DNA of 64,000 nt from Psychrobacillus sp. FSL K6-2836 (GCF_038003085.1 NZ_JBBOOM010000001.1:3100001-3164000); one strand, 5' to 3'. Positions 1 through 9,430 are shown, counted from the first letter of the stretch. Numbers and translations are program-made. Notes: a model not told the origin generated them from the letters alone.

Positions 1-2
1 TA

Positions 3-608
3 TATTTAATCATTTCATTGTTATTATTCTTTTGGGGAGTAGTAGAGTGGAGACGAACTATTAATAGAAGAAACAATGAAAACAGAAGGAGATGTGAGGA
101 ATTGCTCGCGGAGATTCCACATACTCAATCTCTGATTTCGGACAATTTGTTAAATGTTATGCTAATTGATGATGTAAACAATATTCTTTATATACTTCAA
201 AGGGATTCTCTGGAAGAAGATTTTAGTATAGAAAATATTCCGTTTTTTCAAGTACTAGAGGCTGCAATAGTAGAGGAAGAACATGTTGTAAACTTATATC
301 CTAAGGAAGGTTTACTGGGAAGCACTCTAGTGAATAACGAAGGAATAATGGATGAAGATTTAGATGAAGATGAAGATGAAGAAGATGATGAGGAAGAATT
401 CATAGAAGCATTGTGTTTGAAAATAGTAGTAGATGATTTAACCAATCCCATTTTAGAATATCCATTTATAGAATATGGAAAATCCCTTGAGATAGACTCG
501 GAAGAATATATGGAAGCAAATTCACTTTGTAACGAATGGTATCAAAAACTATGTATTATTATTAAACGCTATGAACATGACAAAGTAGTTGTAAGACTTT
601 GGCAATAA
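3..608 (+). CDS. hypothetical protein with N-terminal hydrophobic segment and acidic linker (5' partial)
   Basis: The reading frame is open to the left edge of the window, so the true start probably lies outside it; an internal TTG at 18 is the first start-like codon. The first visible residues form a hydrophobic stretch followed by a very basic segment (RR, NRRNN, NRRR), which is what a membrane anchor with a cytoplasmic positive side looks like. The middle is soluble and the region around 355-410 encodes a run of Asp/Glu made of GAT/GAA repeats. I recognise no family. A shadow Ser-rich frame on the other strand across the GAT/GAA run is not a gene. The next gene starts 138 bp downstream with its own ribosome binding site. 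Confidence 0.6.
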   Translation, partial: YLIISLLLFFWGVVEWRRTINRRNNENRRRCEELLAEIPHTQSLISDNLLNVMLIDDVNNILYILQRDSLEEDFSIENIPFFQVLEAAIVEEEHVVNLYPKEGLLGSTLVNNEGIMDEDLDEDEDEEDDEEEFIEALCLKIVVDDLTNPILEYPFIEYGKSLEIDSEEYMEANSLCNEWYQKLCIIIKRYEHDKVVVRLWQ

Positions 609-746
609 AGAAAATAGAAGTGGAGTATATTTATAAATTGAATAGAAGTACTAAATTGAACCATTCTAAAGGGTAGTAATTTTCTATGTAACGATATAGA
701 CAGGAAAACGTCTATATTAATAGATGACCTTTTAGGAGGCGAAAAT

Positions 747-1652
747 ATGAAAAAAATACTAAGTGCAATTCTTTTGATGAGTATTTCTTTAGTTGGATGT
801 GGAAACATGGAAAATGACGTAAAGGTACTTTCGGAAGAGCATCCTCCAGAAGAGACTAATAACCAAGAGGAAAAGGTTGTACGTAAATTAGTAGAAACAT
901 TTGGAAGTCGACTGCAAAACGTTTCATTACTAGGTCCAGATGAGGACTTAAAAAAGAGCATGCAAGAAAATTATCAAGAATTGGTTAAACCAGAGCTTAT
1001 TGAAAAATGGTTGGATGATCCGCTAAACGCTCCAGGCAGACTAACTTCCAGTCCATGGCCAGATCGGATTGAAATTAGTTCGCTCCAACAAAAGTCAGAA
1101 ATTGTATATGCGATGACTGGTGAAATAATCGAAATAACAAGTGGCGATGCGATGGCAAACAGAATACCGATAGAACTTTTAGTAGAGAAAATAGGTGAAA
1201 AGTGGCTGATAAGCGAGATAGTAATGACCGATACTGATCAGAATAATTCAACTGTTTATCAAAATTCCGAATACAACTTTTCTTTCACATTACCGGATAC
1301 TTGGAAAAACTATTCAATTGTAACAGACAAGTGGGAAGGCTTATCCATTCCTACAACTAGTAAAGAAGAAGTAATTGAAACAGGACCGATGATATCCATT
1401 CGTCATCCCGAGTGGTCTGCCAAAGATCCTCGCCAAGATATTCCCATCATGATTTTGACAATAGAACAATGGGATTTGCTGCAGCAAGAAAAATTTCATA
1501 TAGGAGCAGCACCAATTCCTCCAACTGAATTAGCAAGAAATGACAAATATGTTTTTGCTTTACCAGCACGATATAATTTTGCATTTCCAAAGGGATATGA
1601 AGAAGTTGAGCAGATTTTAGAAGGAAATCCAATAGAAGTAACTGAACAATAA
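747..1652 (+). CDS. putative lipoprotein, unknown function
   Basis: A 301-residue protein with a basic N terminus, hydrophobic core and lipobox LVGC ending near residue 18, so it should be exported and lipid-anchored at the outer face of the membrane. The start is supported by a TTAGGAGGCG ribosome binding site. The body has no motif I recognise. The residues from about 165 onward (YQNSEYNFSFTLPDTWKNYS) resemble the opening of the many Gram-positive lipoproteins with a beta-rich domain that begins 'Y.FSF.LPD.W'. It stands alone, followed directly by an intrinsic terminator. Function cannot be assigned from sequence. Confidence 0.8.
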   Translation: MKKILSAILLMSISLVGCGNMENDVKVLSEEHPPEETNNQEEKVVRKLVETFGSRLQNVSLLGPDEDLKKSMQENYQELVKPELIEKWLDDPLNAPGRLTSSPWPDRIEISSLQQKSEIVYAMTGEIIEITSGDAMANRIPIELLVEKIGEKWLISEIVMTDTDQNNSTVYQNSEYNFSFTLPDTWKNYSIVTDKWEGLSIPTTSKEEVIETGPMISIRHPEWSAKDPRQDIPIMILTIEQWDLLQQEKFHIGAAPIPPTELARNDKYVFALPARYNFAFPKGYEEVEQILEGNPIEVTEQ

Positions 1653-1658
1653 CATGAT

Positions 1659-1707
1659 AAAAGGTGTCAAACCAAGTAATGGAAGATGCTTGGGGCGGCA
1701 CCTTTTT
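1659..1707 (+). terminator. intrinsic terminator after the lipoprotein gene
   Basis: AAAAGGTG pairs with CACCTTTTT, and inside it CCAAG pairs with CTTGG, giving an extended stem that ends in a T run 7 nt after the stop codon. Confidence 0.75.
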
Positions 1708-1936
1708 AATTTTAGCGAAAATAATTTAAAGCAATAAGGTAGTAGTTGGGAAGAGCACACAGTGGCTTCCAATAATAGAAGTCGTAGTATATTTAGGAAT
1801 TTTTGTGAATGAGAAAAAACTAACAAAGCCATAGTTAGTTATTAGTAAAGACAAAAAAATAGTTGAATTAGAAAGTGAAGTTATACTAGCTAATTTTTGG
1901 ATTGAATTAAAGGATAATAATATTATTTGTGTAAGT
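1708..1936. other. intergenic stretch, possible decayed coding fragment
   Basis: No complete gene. About 1835-1972 on the plus strand can be read without a stop as a peptide-like run (starting LVISKDKKIVELESEV) but has no start codon or ribosome binding site and runs into the sigma factor gene on the other strand. It may be the tail of a lost gene. Confidence 0.3.
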
Positions 1937-2836
1937 TCAATTTTCTGTAGTGGGAGAGAAGAAATCATCCACTAATTGAAGTCTCAATTTATCTGGGTTC
2001 ATTGTAATATAAAATTCATCAATTTTGTCACTTTTAATGTAAAAGCTGATGACACTGTGTAACTTACTATTCATATAATTTATCATTGCAGGCTGACCAT
2101 TGACATTTTTTATCTCAAAATAATAATCTGGAGAGGTCTTCTTCGCAATACCATATAAAAACGCCAACACATTCGGCAAAGAATGGATAGGGCGTATAGC
2201 TGCTCTTACTTTTCCTCCACCATCAGAATAGAGGGTAACATTTTCGGATAAAAGCTCTAGTAATATATTCATATGTTGTTGTTCAAAAGCTTGGATAAAT
2301 CGGTTAATAATAGACTTGTTATTTTCATAGTTTAGACTTTCACATTCTATACCAGTGACTTTTTGCTTTGCTCGACTTAATATTTTTCGGCAGTTTTCCT
2401 CTTTCTTCTCCAGGACATTTGCAATTTCTGAATAGGAGAACTCAAAAACTTCTCTTAATAGTAAAGCTGCTCTTTCATCTGGTGCCAAATGCTCCATCAT
2501 TCTTAAGTAAGCAATACTTAAACTTTCTTTTTGTAGAACAACCTCAGATGGATCGAGGCCATGTGCTTTCTCAAGCAATAAGGGTTCCGGATTCCATGGT
2601 CCCACATATTCTTCTCGTTTGTATCGAGAGGACCTTAAGCTATCTATACACCGATTTGTCATCATCTTACAAAGGTAAGCTTTAACGTTTTCAATTTTGT
2701 CTTCTTCAACTTGATAGACTTTTAAAAAAGTTTCTTGTACAAGATCTTCGGCTTCTACTACAGATCCGAGCATACGATAACCTATGGAAAACAATAACGG
2801 TTTATACTGTTGGTAAACTTCATTGCTAATTTGCAC
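1937..2836 (-). CDS. ECF41-type RNA polymerase sigma factor (SigJ-like) with fused SnoaL-like C-terminal domain
   Basis: Alternative sigma factor of 299 residues. The sigma2 region is at about 10-75 (QYKPLLFSIGYRMLG, EDLVQETFLKVY) and sigma4 at about 110-160 (LAPDERAALLLREVFEFSYSEIA, a helix-turn-helix). The roughly 130-residue C-terminal extension is the SnoaL/NTF2-like domain that defines group ECF41. Three ECF41 hallmarks are visible: WNPEPLL in the linker (usual form WLPEP), DGGGK (usual DGGGR), and NPDKL near the C terminus. In this group the extension, not a separate anti-sigma factor, controls activity. The gene lies 4 nt downstream of the FAD oxidoreductase gene on the same strand, which matches the published ECF41 context of a neighbouring carboxymuconolactone decarboxylase, oxidoreductase or epimerase. 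That oxidoreductase is the likely target gene and co-transcribed partner. Confidence 0.9.
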   Translation of the reverse strand: MQISNEVYQQYKPLLFSIGYRMLGSVVEAEDLVQETFLKVYQVEEDKIENVKAYLCKMMTNRCIDSLRSSRYKREEYVGPWNPEPLLLEKAHGLDPSEVVLQKESLSIAYLRMMEHLAPDERAALLLREVFEFSYSEIANVLEKKEENCRKILSRAKQKVTGIECESLNYENNKSIINRFIQAFEQQHMNILLELLSENVTLYSDGGGKVRAAIRPIHSLPNVLAFLYGIAKKTSPDYYFEIKNVNGQPAMINYMNSKLHSVISFYIKSDKIDEFYITMNPDKLRLQLVDDFFSPTTEN

Positions 2837-2840
2837 AACA

Positions 2841-4118
2841 TCACCTCTGCTCTTTTTCTATTATTTCTTCCGCAGCCTGCTTCGCGCTACTTACTGCTCC
2901 TTCTGATAATATGGAGTGAGAAGAGACCCAGTCCCCTGCTAAATATAATCCAGTAACCTCCGATTTAGAACGCTGTAACTTTTGTTCATCTCCTATTTGA
3001 GGTAAGCGCTGGTTAACTGTAATAGTAGGCATAAAACGACTAGAAATTTTGTGTTTTTGCCAGCCAGGCTGTATCTTTTCTAAAAATTGTTCAAGCTCTT
3101 TTTTAAGTTCTTTTCCATCAATGTTATCATCTGGGTGAAGATATTTGAACACATGTAGTACGATAGTATTTTTGTTGTCGGAAAGAACAGCAGAATTTGA
3201 ATGTACGGAATAGTAAAAGGGTTCCGTTATTTCCATAGCAAATAGTCGATTTGGTTTAGGAAGCTGTGTTAGTGCGATATCTAAAGCAGCTCCCTTTACA
3301 GGTGACATTTGAGCAAAAAAATCCATCTGCGTTTGTGTAGTGTTATCACCTAACATTTTCATAAGCTCTTGAGGTCCAGTTGTACTGAGTACATACTTGC
3401 ATATTAGTTCCTCTTTAGTTGAAAGGGACAATATTATATTATTCTCTGCCATTTTAATCTCATTAACTATTACGCCTGTTTGTATTTGTACCCCAGAGAT
3501 AACCGCCTTGTTGTGAAGCTGGTCAATAATTGTCTGCCAACCTTTATCTATATAAAGTACACCTTGCGTAACCATCTTTAGATGGGTAACTATGACACTT
3601 GCACTTACTTTCTCAGGGGCATGGCAGTAAGTTGCTAGCCTACCAAGAATAAGGAGTAGAGATTGAACATTTTTGGAATTGGTTATTTGTTGAACCCATT
3701 GTTGAAAAGTTTGCTCTGAAAGCTTTTCGATATCCGTACTTTTAAGTTTCACTAAAACCTTCAACCACTCCATACGCTCTTTCCAGCTCAAAAAGCCAGT
3801 TGTAAATACTCCTAAAGGGTTAAAAGGAGCAGTATATTCCACCTTATCATTCATTAATAATCCCTGTAATTTTGGTGACTTACCATATAATTCTATACCG
3901 AGTTCTTGAAGAATAGGTACTGCGTTTCCTTTTTTATAAAGAGCATGTGGACCCAAATTAAAAAACTCCTGATTAATCTTATCCGTTCTAGCTCTACCAC
4001 CAACTTTTTTATCTTTTTCAATGATTAATATAGACATCCCTGTTTTAGCTAAATAATTTGCTGCAACATAACCCGCCAAACCACCACCTACTATTACAAC
4101 ATCCCATGTACCTTTCAT
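2841..4118 (-). CDS. FAD-dependent oxidoreductase, phytoene-desaturase/amine-oxidase-like
   Basis: A 425-residue flavoprotein. The N terminus carries the dinucleotide-binding signature VVIVGGGLAGYVAANYLAK followed by IIEKDKKVGGRART, the GxGxxG plus GGRA/T pattern shared by phytoene desaturases, protoporphyrinogen oxidases and flavin amine oxidases. The C terminus has the second FAD contact (GLYLAGDWVSSHSILSEGAVSSAKQAAEEI). There is no signal peptide. It is the upstream gene of a two-gene minus-strand unit with the ECF41 sigma factor, so it is probably that sigma factor's regulated partner. The substrate is unknown; no carotenoid genes are nearby. A ribosome binding site (GAGGAGGG) precedes the ATG. 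Confidence 0.82.
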   Translation of the reverse strand: MKGTWDVVIVGGGLAGYVAANYLAKTGMSILIIEKDKKVGGRARTDKINQEFFNLGPHALYKKGNAVPILQELGIELYGKSPKLQGLLMNDKVEYTAPFNPLGVFTTGFLSWKERMEWLKVLVKLKSTDIEKLSEQTFQQWVQQITNSKNVQSLLLILGRLATYCHAPEKVSASVIVTHLKMVTQGVLYIDKGWQTIIDQLHNKAVISGVQIQTGVIVNEIKMAENNIILSLSTKEELICKYVLSTTGPQELMKMLGDNTTQTQMDFFAQMSPVKGAALDIALTQLPKPNRLFAMEITEPFYYSVHSNSAVLSDNKNTIVLHVFKYLHPDDNIDGKELKKELEQFLEKIQPGWQKHKISSRFMPTITVNQRLPQIGDEQKLQRSKSEVTGLYLAGDWVSSHSILSEGAVSSAKQAAEEIIEKEQR

Positions 4119-4254
4119 AAGATGAATCCCTCCTCTTTTATTTCATAACTTAAGACGGGGGTGGAGAATGATTTGTGACACTTTTCAAAAAAGGTTTTTT
4201 TACAAATGGCAAGTAAGGGAATGCAAAAGCAAACTTATACAAGAGTGTTTAGCT

Positions 4255-4515
4255 TCTATACGAGAGCCACCAATTTATGCGATCGGAAAGTTACGCTATA
4301 CGAGAGTGTTGACCTTCGATACGAGAGCGACTAAAGCCTATACGAGAGCCACCAATTTATGCGATCGGAAAGTTACGCTATACGAGAGTGTTGGCCTTCG
4401 ATACGAGAGAAACTAAAGCCGATACGAGAGCCACCAATTTATGCGATCGCAAAGATACGCTATACGAGAGTGTTGACCTTCGATACGAGAGAAACTAAAG
4501 CCTATATGAGAGGGC
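4255..4515. repeat. CGAGAG-type phased repeat array, 82-bp period, about 3 copies
   Basis: An 82-bp unit (CGAGAG cores at 4261, 4343 and 4425) is repeated about three times and trails into a degenerate copy next to the sulfatase stop codon. Within each unit the core recurs at 19-21 bp (4261, a diverged CGATCGG at 4280, 4301, 4322, 4343). 82 is not a multiple of three, so an open frame across the array would change reading frame at every copy; it is not a protein repeat. The same 82-bp architecture recurs at 39.1-39.5 kb with different filler. Confidence 0.9.
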
Positions 4516-4519
4516 CTAC

Positions 4520-6328
4520 TTAGTTCTTACAGCTCGGCATACCTGGAACAGTTCCACTCGTTGGTGATAATCTTTTTTGATTGGATTGTTCGTGGAGTAT
4601 ATTTACTATTATTTTTTGAATAACTTTTGACTCAGGTGTTTCGTTCAAATGAAATGCAAGATTGCATTCTTCCATTGGGTCCCTTGTAACATTGTATAAT
4701 TCATATTGATCTTCGACTGGGGATTGCTTGGTTGTTGTTATACAAATTGCAACTTCCTTCGTATCTGAAACTGGTTGGGAATCTTTCAGATCCTTCTCTT
4801 CATCATCTATTCCAGGATTACTCCAAAATTGAGGGTTATCAAAATACCGAGTAAGCTTCCAAATCTCCTCCGTTTTTTCTTTTCCAGTAGGTAATTTCAA
4901 AATCACCGTTTCTAAATGATTTGGCTGAATAACTGATTCATATGGTTTTCCAGTTACAGTAAACTGGTTCAATCCTTTCGTCACTTCATCATCCGTCATA
5001 AAATATATAGGTTCGTTTGCTCGAGTGAATTTGTTATTCCCGTTTAGCAATTCGGAGAGATCTCGTCCTACCAATGGATGCACTTCGGTATGACTTTTTT
5101 TGAGGTCATTTTGAGCATCGGTAACATCGATATTTGCGAGACCTAGAAGTGTTGGGATAATGTCTAAATGGCTGGTGATCATGTCAGTTTCCTTAGTAGT
5201 AGAAAACTTCGGGCTATGAATAATTAATGGGACATGAAGGGATTCTTCATAAGCATTATGCCATTTTTGAAATAAACCACCATGAGCCCCGACTAAACTT
5301 CCATGATCTGCTGTAAAAACGATAATCGTATCCTCATAAAAAACAGAAGATTGAAGAGCCTGAAATACTTTATACATCTCATCGTCTACCTTTTTTTGAA
5401 GAGAATAGTAAAGCTGTCGATAAAGTAGTGAATCGAACGTTGGCTGAAGTGCTTGTTGATATACATCACGATAACTCAAGTGAGCGGATGGTTTAGTGAG
5501 TAGGTTTTCATTAGCTGTAGGAGCAGGCGGAACAAATGGGAGAGTCGGATCAATTTCAAAATTAAATGTGGGATTGAATCGAGTGAAAAGCCCAAGGAGA
5601 GTAATATCATGAGGATTTACAAAGGAGGACACAATGAGCCAGGGCTGATCGTCTTCTAAATGTGCATTTTTCTCAAGCGAATGAATTAAATCTACGACCT
5701 CGGCTGCATAAACTTCATCCCGACCACTTACACCGACACCAGCAGAAGACCCGGAGTTTCGTGGATTTGACCCATGTGGTTCAGGACCAATCCAACCATC
5801 GAAACCATAATTATTCAAACGATTGGCATGTTCATAAAGTTGCTCTTGTGCACGATTAGATACACCAGTTTTAGTGTTGTAGCTAGGTAGGGCCTTATGT
5901 GTACCCGGAATTAAAATATCCTCATCGGAAAGATGCCATTTTCCTTTCCAATATGTTTGATATCCTGCAGTACGAAAGTATTCGCCTAAAGTAGGTACCG
6001 TATTATGATCTAGCCAAAATACATCAGGGTCGAATGCGCCTTTTGCAACGCCAGTCGTTTGTGTCACACCGTGCAGTGATGGGTATTGTCCAGTAAAAAG
6101 AGTTGCCCTGCTTGGTGAACAAGCCGTACTTCCAATATAATGATTTAAAAATGTCATCCCATTATTTCTTAAAAGCTCTTGTGTTTTTAAATTTTTTACT
6201 CGCCATTTTTTTAAAGCTTCGGTTTCGTAAACAGTCGGAAATCTCTCTTCATCTACAATCATAAAAAGAATATTTGGTCGCTTTTTATGGTGATGAGAAC
6301 TTGAAAAGACTTTATTTGATTTGTTCAA
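4520..6328 (-). CDS. sulfatase family hydrolase (type I, Cys-type)
   Basis: A 602-residue alkaline-phosphatase-superfamily enzyme. The active-site signature C-S-P-S-R lies near residue 70 (STACSPSRATLFTGQYPSLHG); in type I sulfatases that Cys is converted to formylglycine. Other family landmarks are PNILFMIVDEE (metal ligands), YWKGKWHLS and TADHGSLVGAHGG. The length fits aryl/choline sulfatases. There is no signal peptide, so it is probably cytoplasmic. The start is a TTG preceded by GGAGGAG. No formylglycine-generating enzyme or sulfate ester transporter is in the window, so the substrate is unknown. A phospho- or phosphonate-hydrolase activity is possible, since the superfamily is broad. 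Confidence 0.85.
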   Translation of the reverse strand: MNKSNKVFSSSHHHKKRPNILFMIVDEERFPTVYETEALKKWRVKNLKTQELLRNNGMTFLNHYIGSTACSPSRATLFTGQYPSLHGVTQTTGVAKGAFDPDVFWLDHNTVPTLGEYFRTAGYQTYWKGKWHLSDEDILIPGTHKALPSYNTKTGVSNRAQEQLYEHANRLNNYGFDGWIGPEPHGSNPRNSGSSAGVGVSGRDEVYAAEVVDLIHSLEKNAHLEDDQPWLIVSSFVNPHDITLLGLFTRFNPTFNFEIDPTLPFVPPAPTANENLLTKPSAHLSYRDVYQQALQPTFDSLLYRQLYYSLQKKVDDEMYKVFQALQSSVFYEDTIIVFTADHGSLVGAHGGLFQKWHNAYEESLHVPLIIHSPKFSTTKETDMITSHLDIIPTLLGLANIDVTDAQNDLKKSHTEVHPLVGRDLSELLNGNNKFTRANEPIYFMTDDEVTKGLNQFTVTGKPYESVIQPNHLETVILKLPTGKEKTEEIWKLTRYFDNPQFWSNPGIDDEEKDLKDSQPVSDTKEVAICITTTKQSPVEDQYELYNVTRDPMEECNLAFHLNETPESKVIQKIIVNILHEQSNQKRLSPTSGTVPGMPSCKN

Positions 6329-6439
6329 TTTAAAAACTCCTCCATTTATTTTATCTATCTATTTAGCTTATGAAAAATGAAGGAGGTGTAATGGATATTT
6401 AGTCTAGAGAGATGTCCAATTTTTAAACAAAGGAAATAG

Positions 6440-6970
6440 TTACGTAACGTACATACTTTCTAAAATTTGTACAACTTCTTCAACAGGAATTTTCATATCA
6501 TCATTTAACCATTTTCTTATTACTTCAATGGTTCCTCCTGTTGAATAAGAGAAATAATATTCTAAATAAGTATTATTTGCATTTGGTAACTGTTTCTTTT
6601 CTGCGATTGAATTTTCATAGGTAAAATTCAAAATTGTATTAAATACCCGAGAGCTACTTTTTTCATTTAAAATGATTTTGCAGAATTCTTTGTTTTCAAT
6701 TATCAAATTCAATACTCCATGAAGGGATTCGTCTCCTGAATTATTTATTTTACTCATCATATTCTCTATCATTTCATCTTCAATACTTCTCATTAAATCA
6801 AAAGGGTCATTGTAATAAGAATAAAAAGTTCCACGATTAATATCAGCTTCTTTGCAAATCTCAGTTACGGTAATTTTATTTAAGTTTTTTTCCTGAAGTA
6901 ACAGTAAAAAAGCATCTATAATTACTTTTTTACTATATAGGGTTCTTCGGTTTCCTTTTATACCAACCAT
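6440..6970 (-). CDS. TetR family transcriptional regulator
   Basis: A 176-residue regulator. The N-terminal helix-turn-helix is at about 30-55 (NKITVTEICKEADINRGTFYSYYND), typical TetR/AcrR spacing, followed by a C-terminal all-helical ligand-binding domain. It is divergently transcribed from the MMPL transporter gene, the classic arrangement for a local repressor of an efflux pump. A perfect 11-bp inverted repeat lies in the intervening 220 bp. The inducer cannot be told from sequence. Confidence 0.88.
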   Translation of the reverse strand: MVGIKGNRRTLYSKKVIIDAFLLLLQEKNLNKITVTEICKEADINRGTFYSYYNDPFDLMRSIEDEMIENMMSKINNSGDESLHGVLNLIIENKEFCKIILNEKSSSRVFNTILNFTYENSIAEKKQLPNANNTYLEYYFSYSTGGTIEVIRKWLNDDMKIPVEEVVQILESMYVT

Positions 6971-7113
6971 GTATTTCTCCTCCTACTTACCATCAAATCT
7001 ATTTATTATGTCGTTATTTGAACAAAAGTTTTAAAAGTTGTCCTTTTAATAACAGGTAGTTCAACATTGTTTATTGTTATCTTCCAATAGCTTTAATATA
7101 CTATTTCTGTACC

Positions 7114-7156
7114 ATTAAAACAACAGAGTGTTTAAATAATAACTAGTTGTTTTAAT
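7114..7156. promoter_or_regulatory. candidate TetR operator between regulator and MMPL transporter
   Basis: ATTAAAACAAC (7114-7124) and GTTGTTTTAAT (7146-7156) form a perfect 11-bp inverted repeat with a 21-bp spacer, 35 bp before the transporter start. The arm spacing (32 bp centre to centre, three helical turns) suits two dimers or one wide operator. Binding by the adjacent TetR protein is an inference from position. Confidence 0.55.
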
Positions 7157-7190
7157 AGGGAGGGTAATTTAGGATGAAAGGAAGCTTTAA

Positions 7191-9368
7191 ATGGCAAAGT
7201 ATCTTTACAAGTTAGGTAAATGGGCAGCAAATAATAACAAAAAAGTAATCGGAAGCACATTAGCGATTCTCATTGTTATAGCAATCTTTGCACTAAATCT
7301 GGGACCAAATTTTTCGGAAGAGATGACTATACCAGGAACTGAATCAGAAAAAGCGCTTCAACTCATGAAAAAAGAATTTCCATCTAATACGGGTGGTCAA
7401 GTACAGTTAGTATTAAAAGCACCGGAAAATAAAACCTTAGATTCCGAAGAGGTTAACAAAGTAATTAAAGACACATTGATAGCGATAAAAGACAACGACA
7501 ATCATGTTGTTTCTGTAGTTACTCCGGTTGAATTAGGGAATTTAAGTAAAGATAAAAAAATCGGTTATGCGATTGTTGCTTACGATGTAGCAGCCGATAA
7601 AGTATCGGAAAAATCAAAGGACAATATTATTGAAAATATAAAAGAGACTCGTGATGCTGGTATTCAAACGGAGTTAGCTGGTGATGTTGTATTTTCTGAA
7701 CTGGAAATTGGAGGAATCACAGAAGCTATTGGAGTAGTAGTAGCCTATGTTATATTGGCAATTACTTTTGTCTCCTTCTTAGCGGCAGGAATGCCAATCT
7801 TAATGGCAGTTATAGGACTAGCTATTGGTCTATTATTGATAGTGATTGGAACAAATTATTTGGATATTACTTCTGTTTCGATAACCTTAGCTGCAATGTT
7901 AGGATTGGCAGTAGGTATCGATTATGCTCTCTTTATAATGACTCGGTTTAGACAACAAAGGAAAGAAGGATACTCCGTTTCAGAGTCTGTAGCAATTGCA
8001 ACTGGAACAGCCGGCAGTGCTGTAGTGTTTGCTGGTATAACTGTCATTATTGCACTGTTAGGTTTATCTGTTGCACAAATTCCATTTCTAACAATGATGG
8101 GTCTATCTGCAGCACTTTGCGTTCTATTGGCAATATTGATAGCAGTTATTGTGGTGCCGGCCTTTTTAGGAATGATGGGTCAAAAAGTAGGACCAGATAG
8201 AAAAAATACTTTTTTAACAAAAATTAAAAGTGATAAAAAACAGACTACTTCCGATAGATGGGGGAATTTTGTTGCAAAACAGCCGTGGAAGGTTGCGATT
8301 GTTGGAATTGTAGTTCTTTCTATAATTGCGACTCCTATGCTCCATATGGAACTTGGTCTCCCAGATAACGGTTCGAAAAATGAAGAGACAACGGAAAGAA
8401 AAGCATATGATTTACTAACTGAAGCTTATGGACCTGGCCATCATGCAACGTTACTTGTAGTTGCAAAAACCTCAAGTGAAACTACCAATTTACAATTGGC
8501 GTTAAATGATACTATAGAAGAGTTAAGTGGTTTATCAAATGTAAAAAGTGTTAGTCCTGCAATTCCTGGACCTTCAGGTGAGTTATATCTTATTTCTATT
8601 ACTCCAGAGACAGGGTCAAACGATTCAGCAACAAAAGATCTTGTAAATGATATTAGAAAAAGGTCCGATTTCTTGGAAAAATCCGATCATATAACATTAA
8701 TGGTTACAGGTTCTACAGCGGTAAATATTGATATATCACAAAAATTGAGTGATGCATTGCCAGTATTTGCGCTATTAATTATTGGATTTTCATTCGTTTT
8801 ATTGGTACTAGTATTTAGATCTATTTTAGTTCCATTAAAAGCAGTTCTGGGCTTTGTACTTTCTTTAGGTGCAACGCTAGGATTTACGGTATTTATTGTA
8901 CAGGATGGAAACTTGATTGATTTATTTGGATTTCCTATTGCAGATCCAGTATTAAGTTTCTTACCAGTAATAGTAATAGGAATATTGTTTGGATTAGCAA
9001 TGGACTATGAGGTCTTTTTAGTTAGTAGAATGCGTGAAGTATATACACATACAGGAAATGCACGAGAGGCTGTTTTAGCTGGGATGAGAGATAGTGGTGG
9101 AGTAGTTACAGCTGCTGGGTTAATCATGATTTCAGTGTTTACTGGATTTATGTTAGCACCAGATCCAATGATTAAATCAATGGGCTTAGCACTCACATTT
9201 GGTGTTCTATTCGATGCATTTGTAGTAAGAATGGCTATTGTACCTGCAGTAATGATTATAATGGGGAACTCGGCTTGGTATTTGCCAAAGTGGTTAGATA
9301 AAATACTTCCGAATTTAGATATAGAGGGAGAAGCATTTATGAAAGAAGTGGAAAAAAACAAGAAATAA
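7191..9368 (+). CDS. MMPL/RND-family transporter (YdfJ-like)
   Basis: A 725-residue membrane protein with the two-fold layout of the MMPL family: one N-terminal helix (about 21-38), a soluble domain, five helices (about 175-325), a second copy starting with a helix near 365-385, another soluble domain, and five more helices (about 515-705). The conserved GxxxDY motifs are visible as GLAVGIDYALFIMTRFR in the first half and FGLAMDYEVFLVSRMRE in the second. Such proteins export lipids or lipophilic compounds using the proton gradient. It is probably repressed by the divergent TetR protein. The ATG at 7191 follows GAAAGGAAG; an ATG at 7174 is in another frame and only opens a short peptide. Confidence 0.9.
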   Translation: MAKYLYKLGKWAANNNKKVIGSTLAILIVIAIFALNLGPNFSEEMTIPGTESEKALQLMKKEFPSNTGGQVQLVLKAPENKTLDSEEVNKVIKDTLIAIKDNDNHVVSVVTPVELGNLSKDKKIGYAIVAYDVAADKVSEKSKDNIIENIKETRDAGIQTELAGDVVFSELEIGGITEAIGVVVAYVILAITFVSFLAAGMPILMAVIGLAIGLLLIVIGTNYLDITSVSITLAAMLGLAVGIDYALFIMTRFRQQRKEGYSVSESVAIATGTAGSAVVFAGITVIIALLGLSVAQIPFLTMMGLSAALCVLLAILIAVIVVPAFLGMMGQKVGPDRKNTFLTKIKSDKKQTTSDRWGNFVAKQPWKVAIVGIVVLSIIATPMLHMELGLPDNGSKNEETTERKAYDLLTEAYGPGHHATLLVVAKTSSETTNLQLALNDTIEELSGLSNVKSVSPAIPGPSGELYLISITPETGSNDSATKDLVNDIRKRSDFLEKSDHITLMVTGSTAVNIDISQKLSDALPVFALLIIGFSFVLLVLVFRSILVPLKAVLGFVLSLGATLGFTVFIVQDGNLIDLFGFPIADPVLSFLPVIVIGILFGLAMDYEVFLVSRMREVYTHTGNAREAVLAGMRDSGGVVTAAGLIMISVFTGFMLAPDPMIKSMGLALTFGVLFDAFVVRMAIVPAVMIIMGNSAWYLPKWLDKILPNLDIEGEAFMKEVEKNKK

Positions 9369-9430
9369 TACTGTGGTGAGTAACTCTTAAGTAAATTTCT
9401 TAAACTTCATACATTTAGTTGAATAATACA

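Noticed and set aside
248-451. Ser-rich ORF on the minus strand
   Set aside because: It is the reverse of the GAT/GAA acidic run of the plus-strand gene and has no ribosome binding site.
9005-9361. Minus-strand ORF inside the MMPL gene
   Set aside because: It is a shadow of a clear coding region on the other strand.
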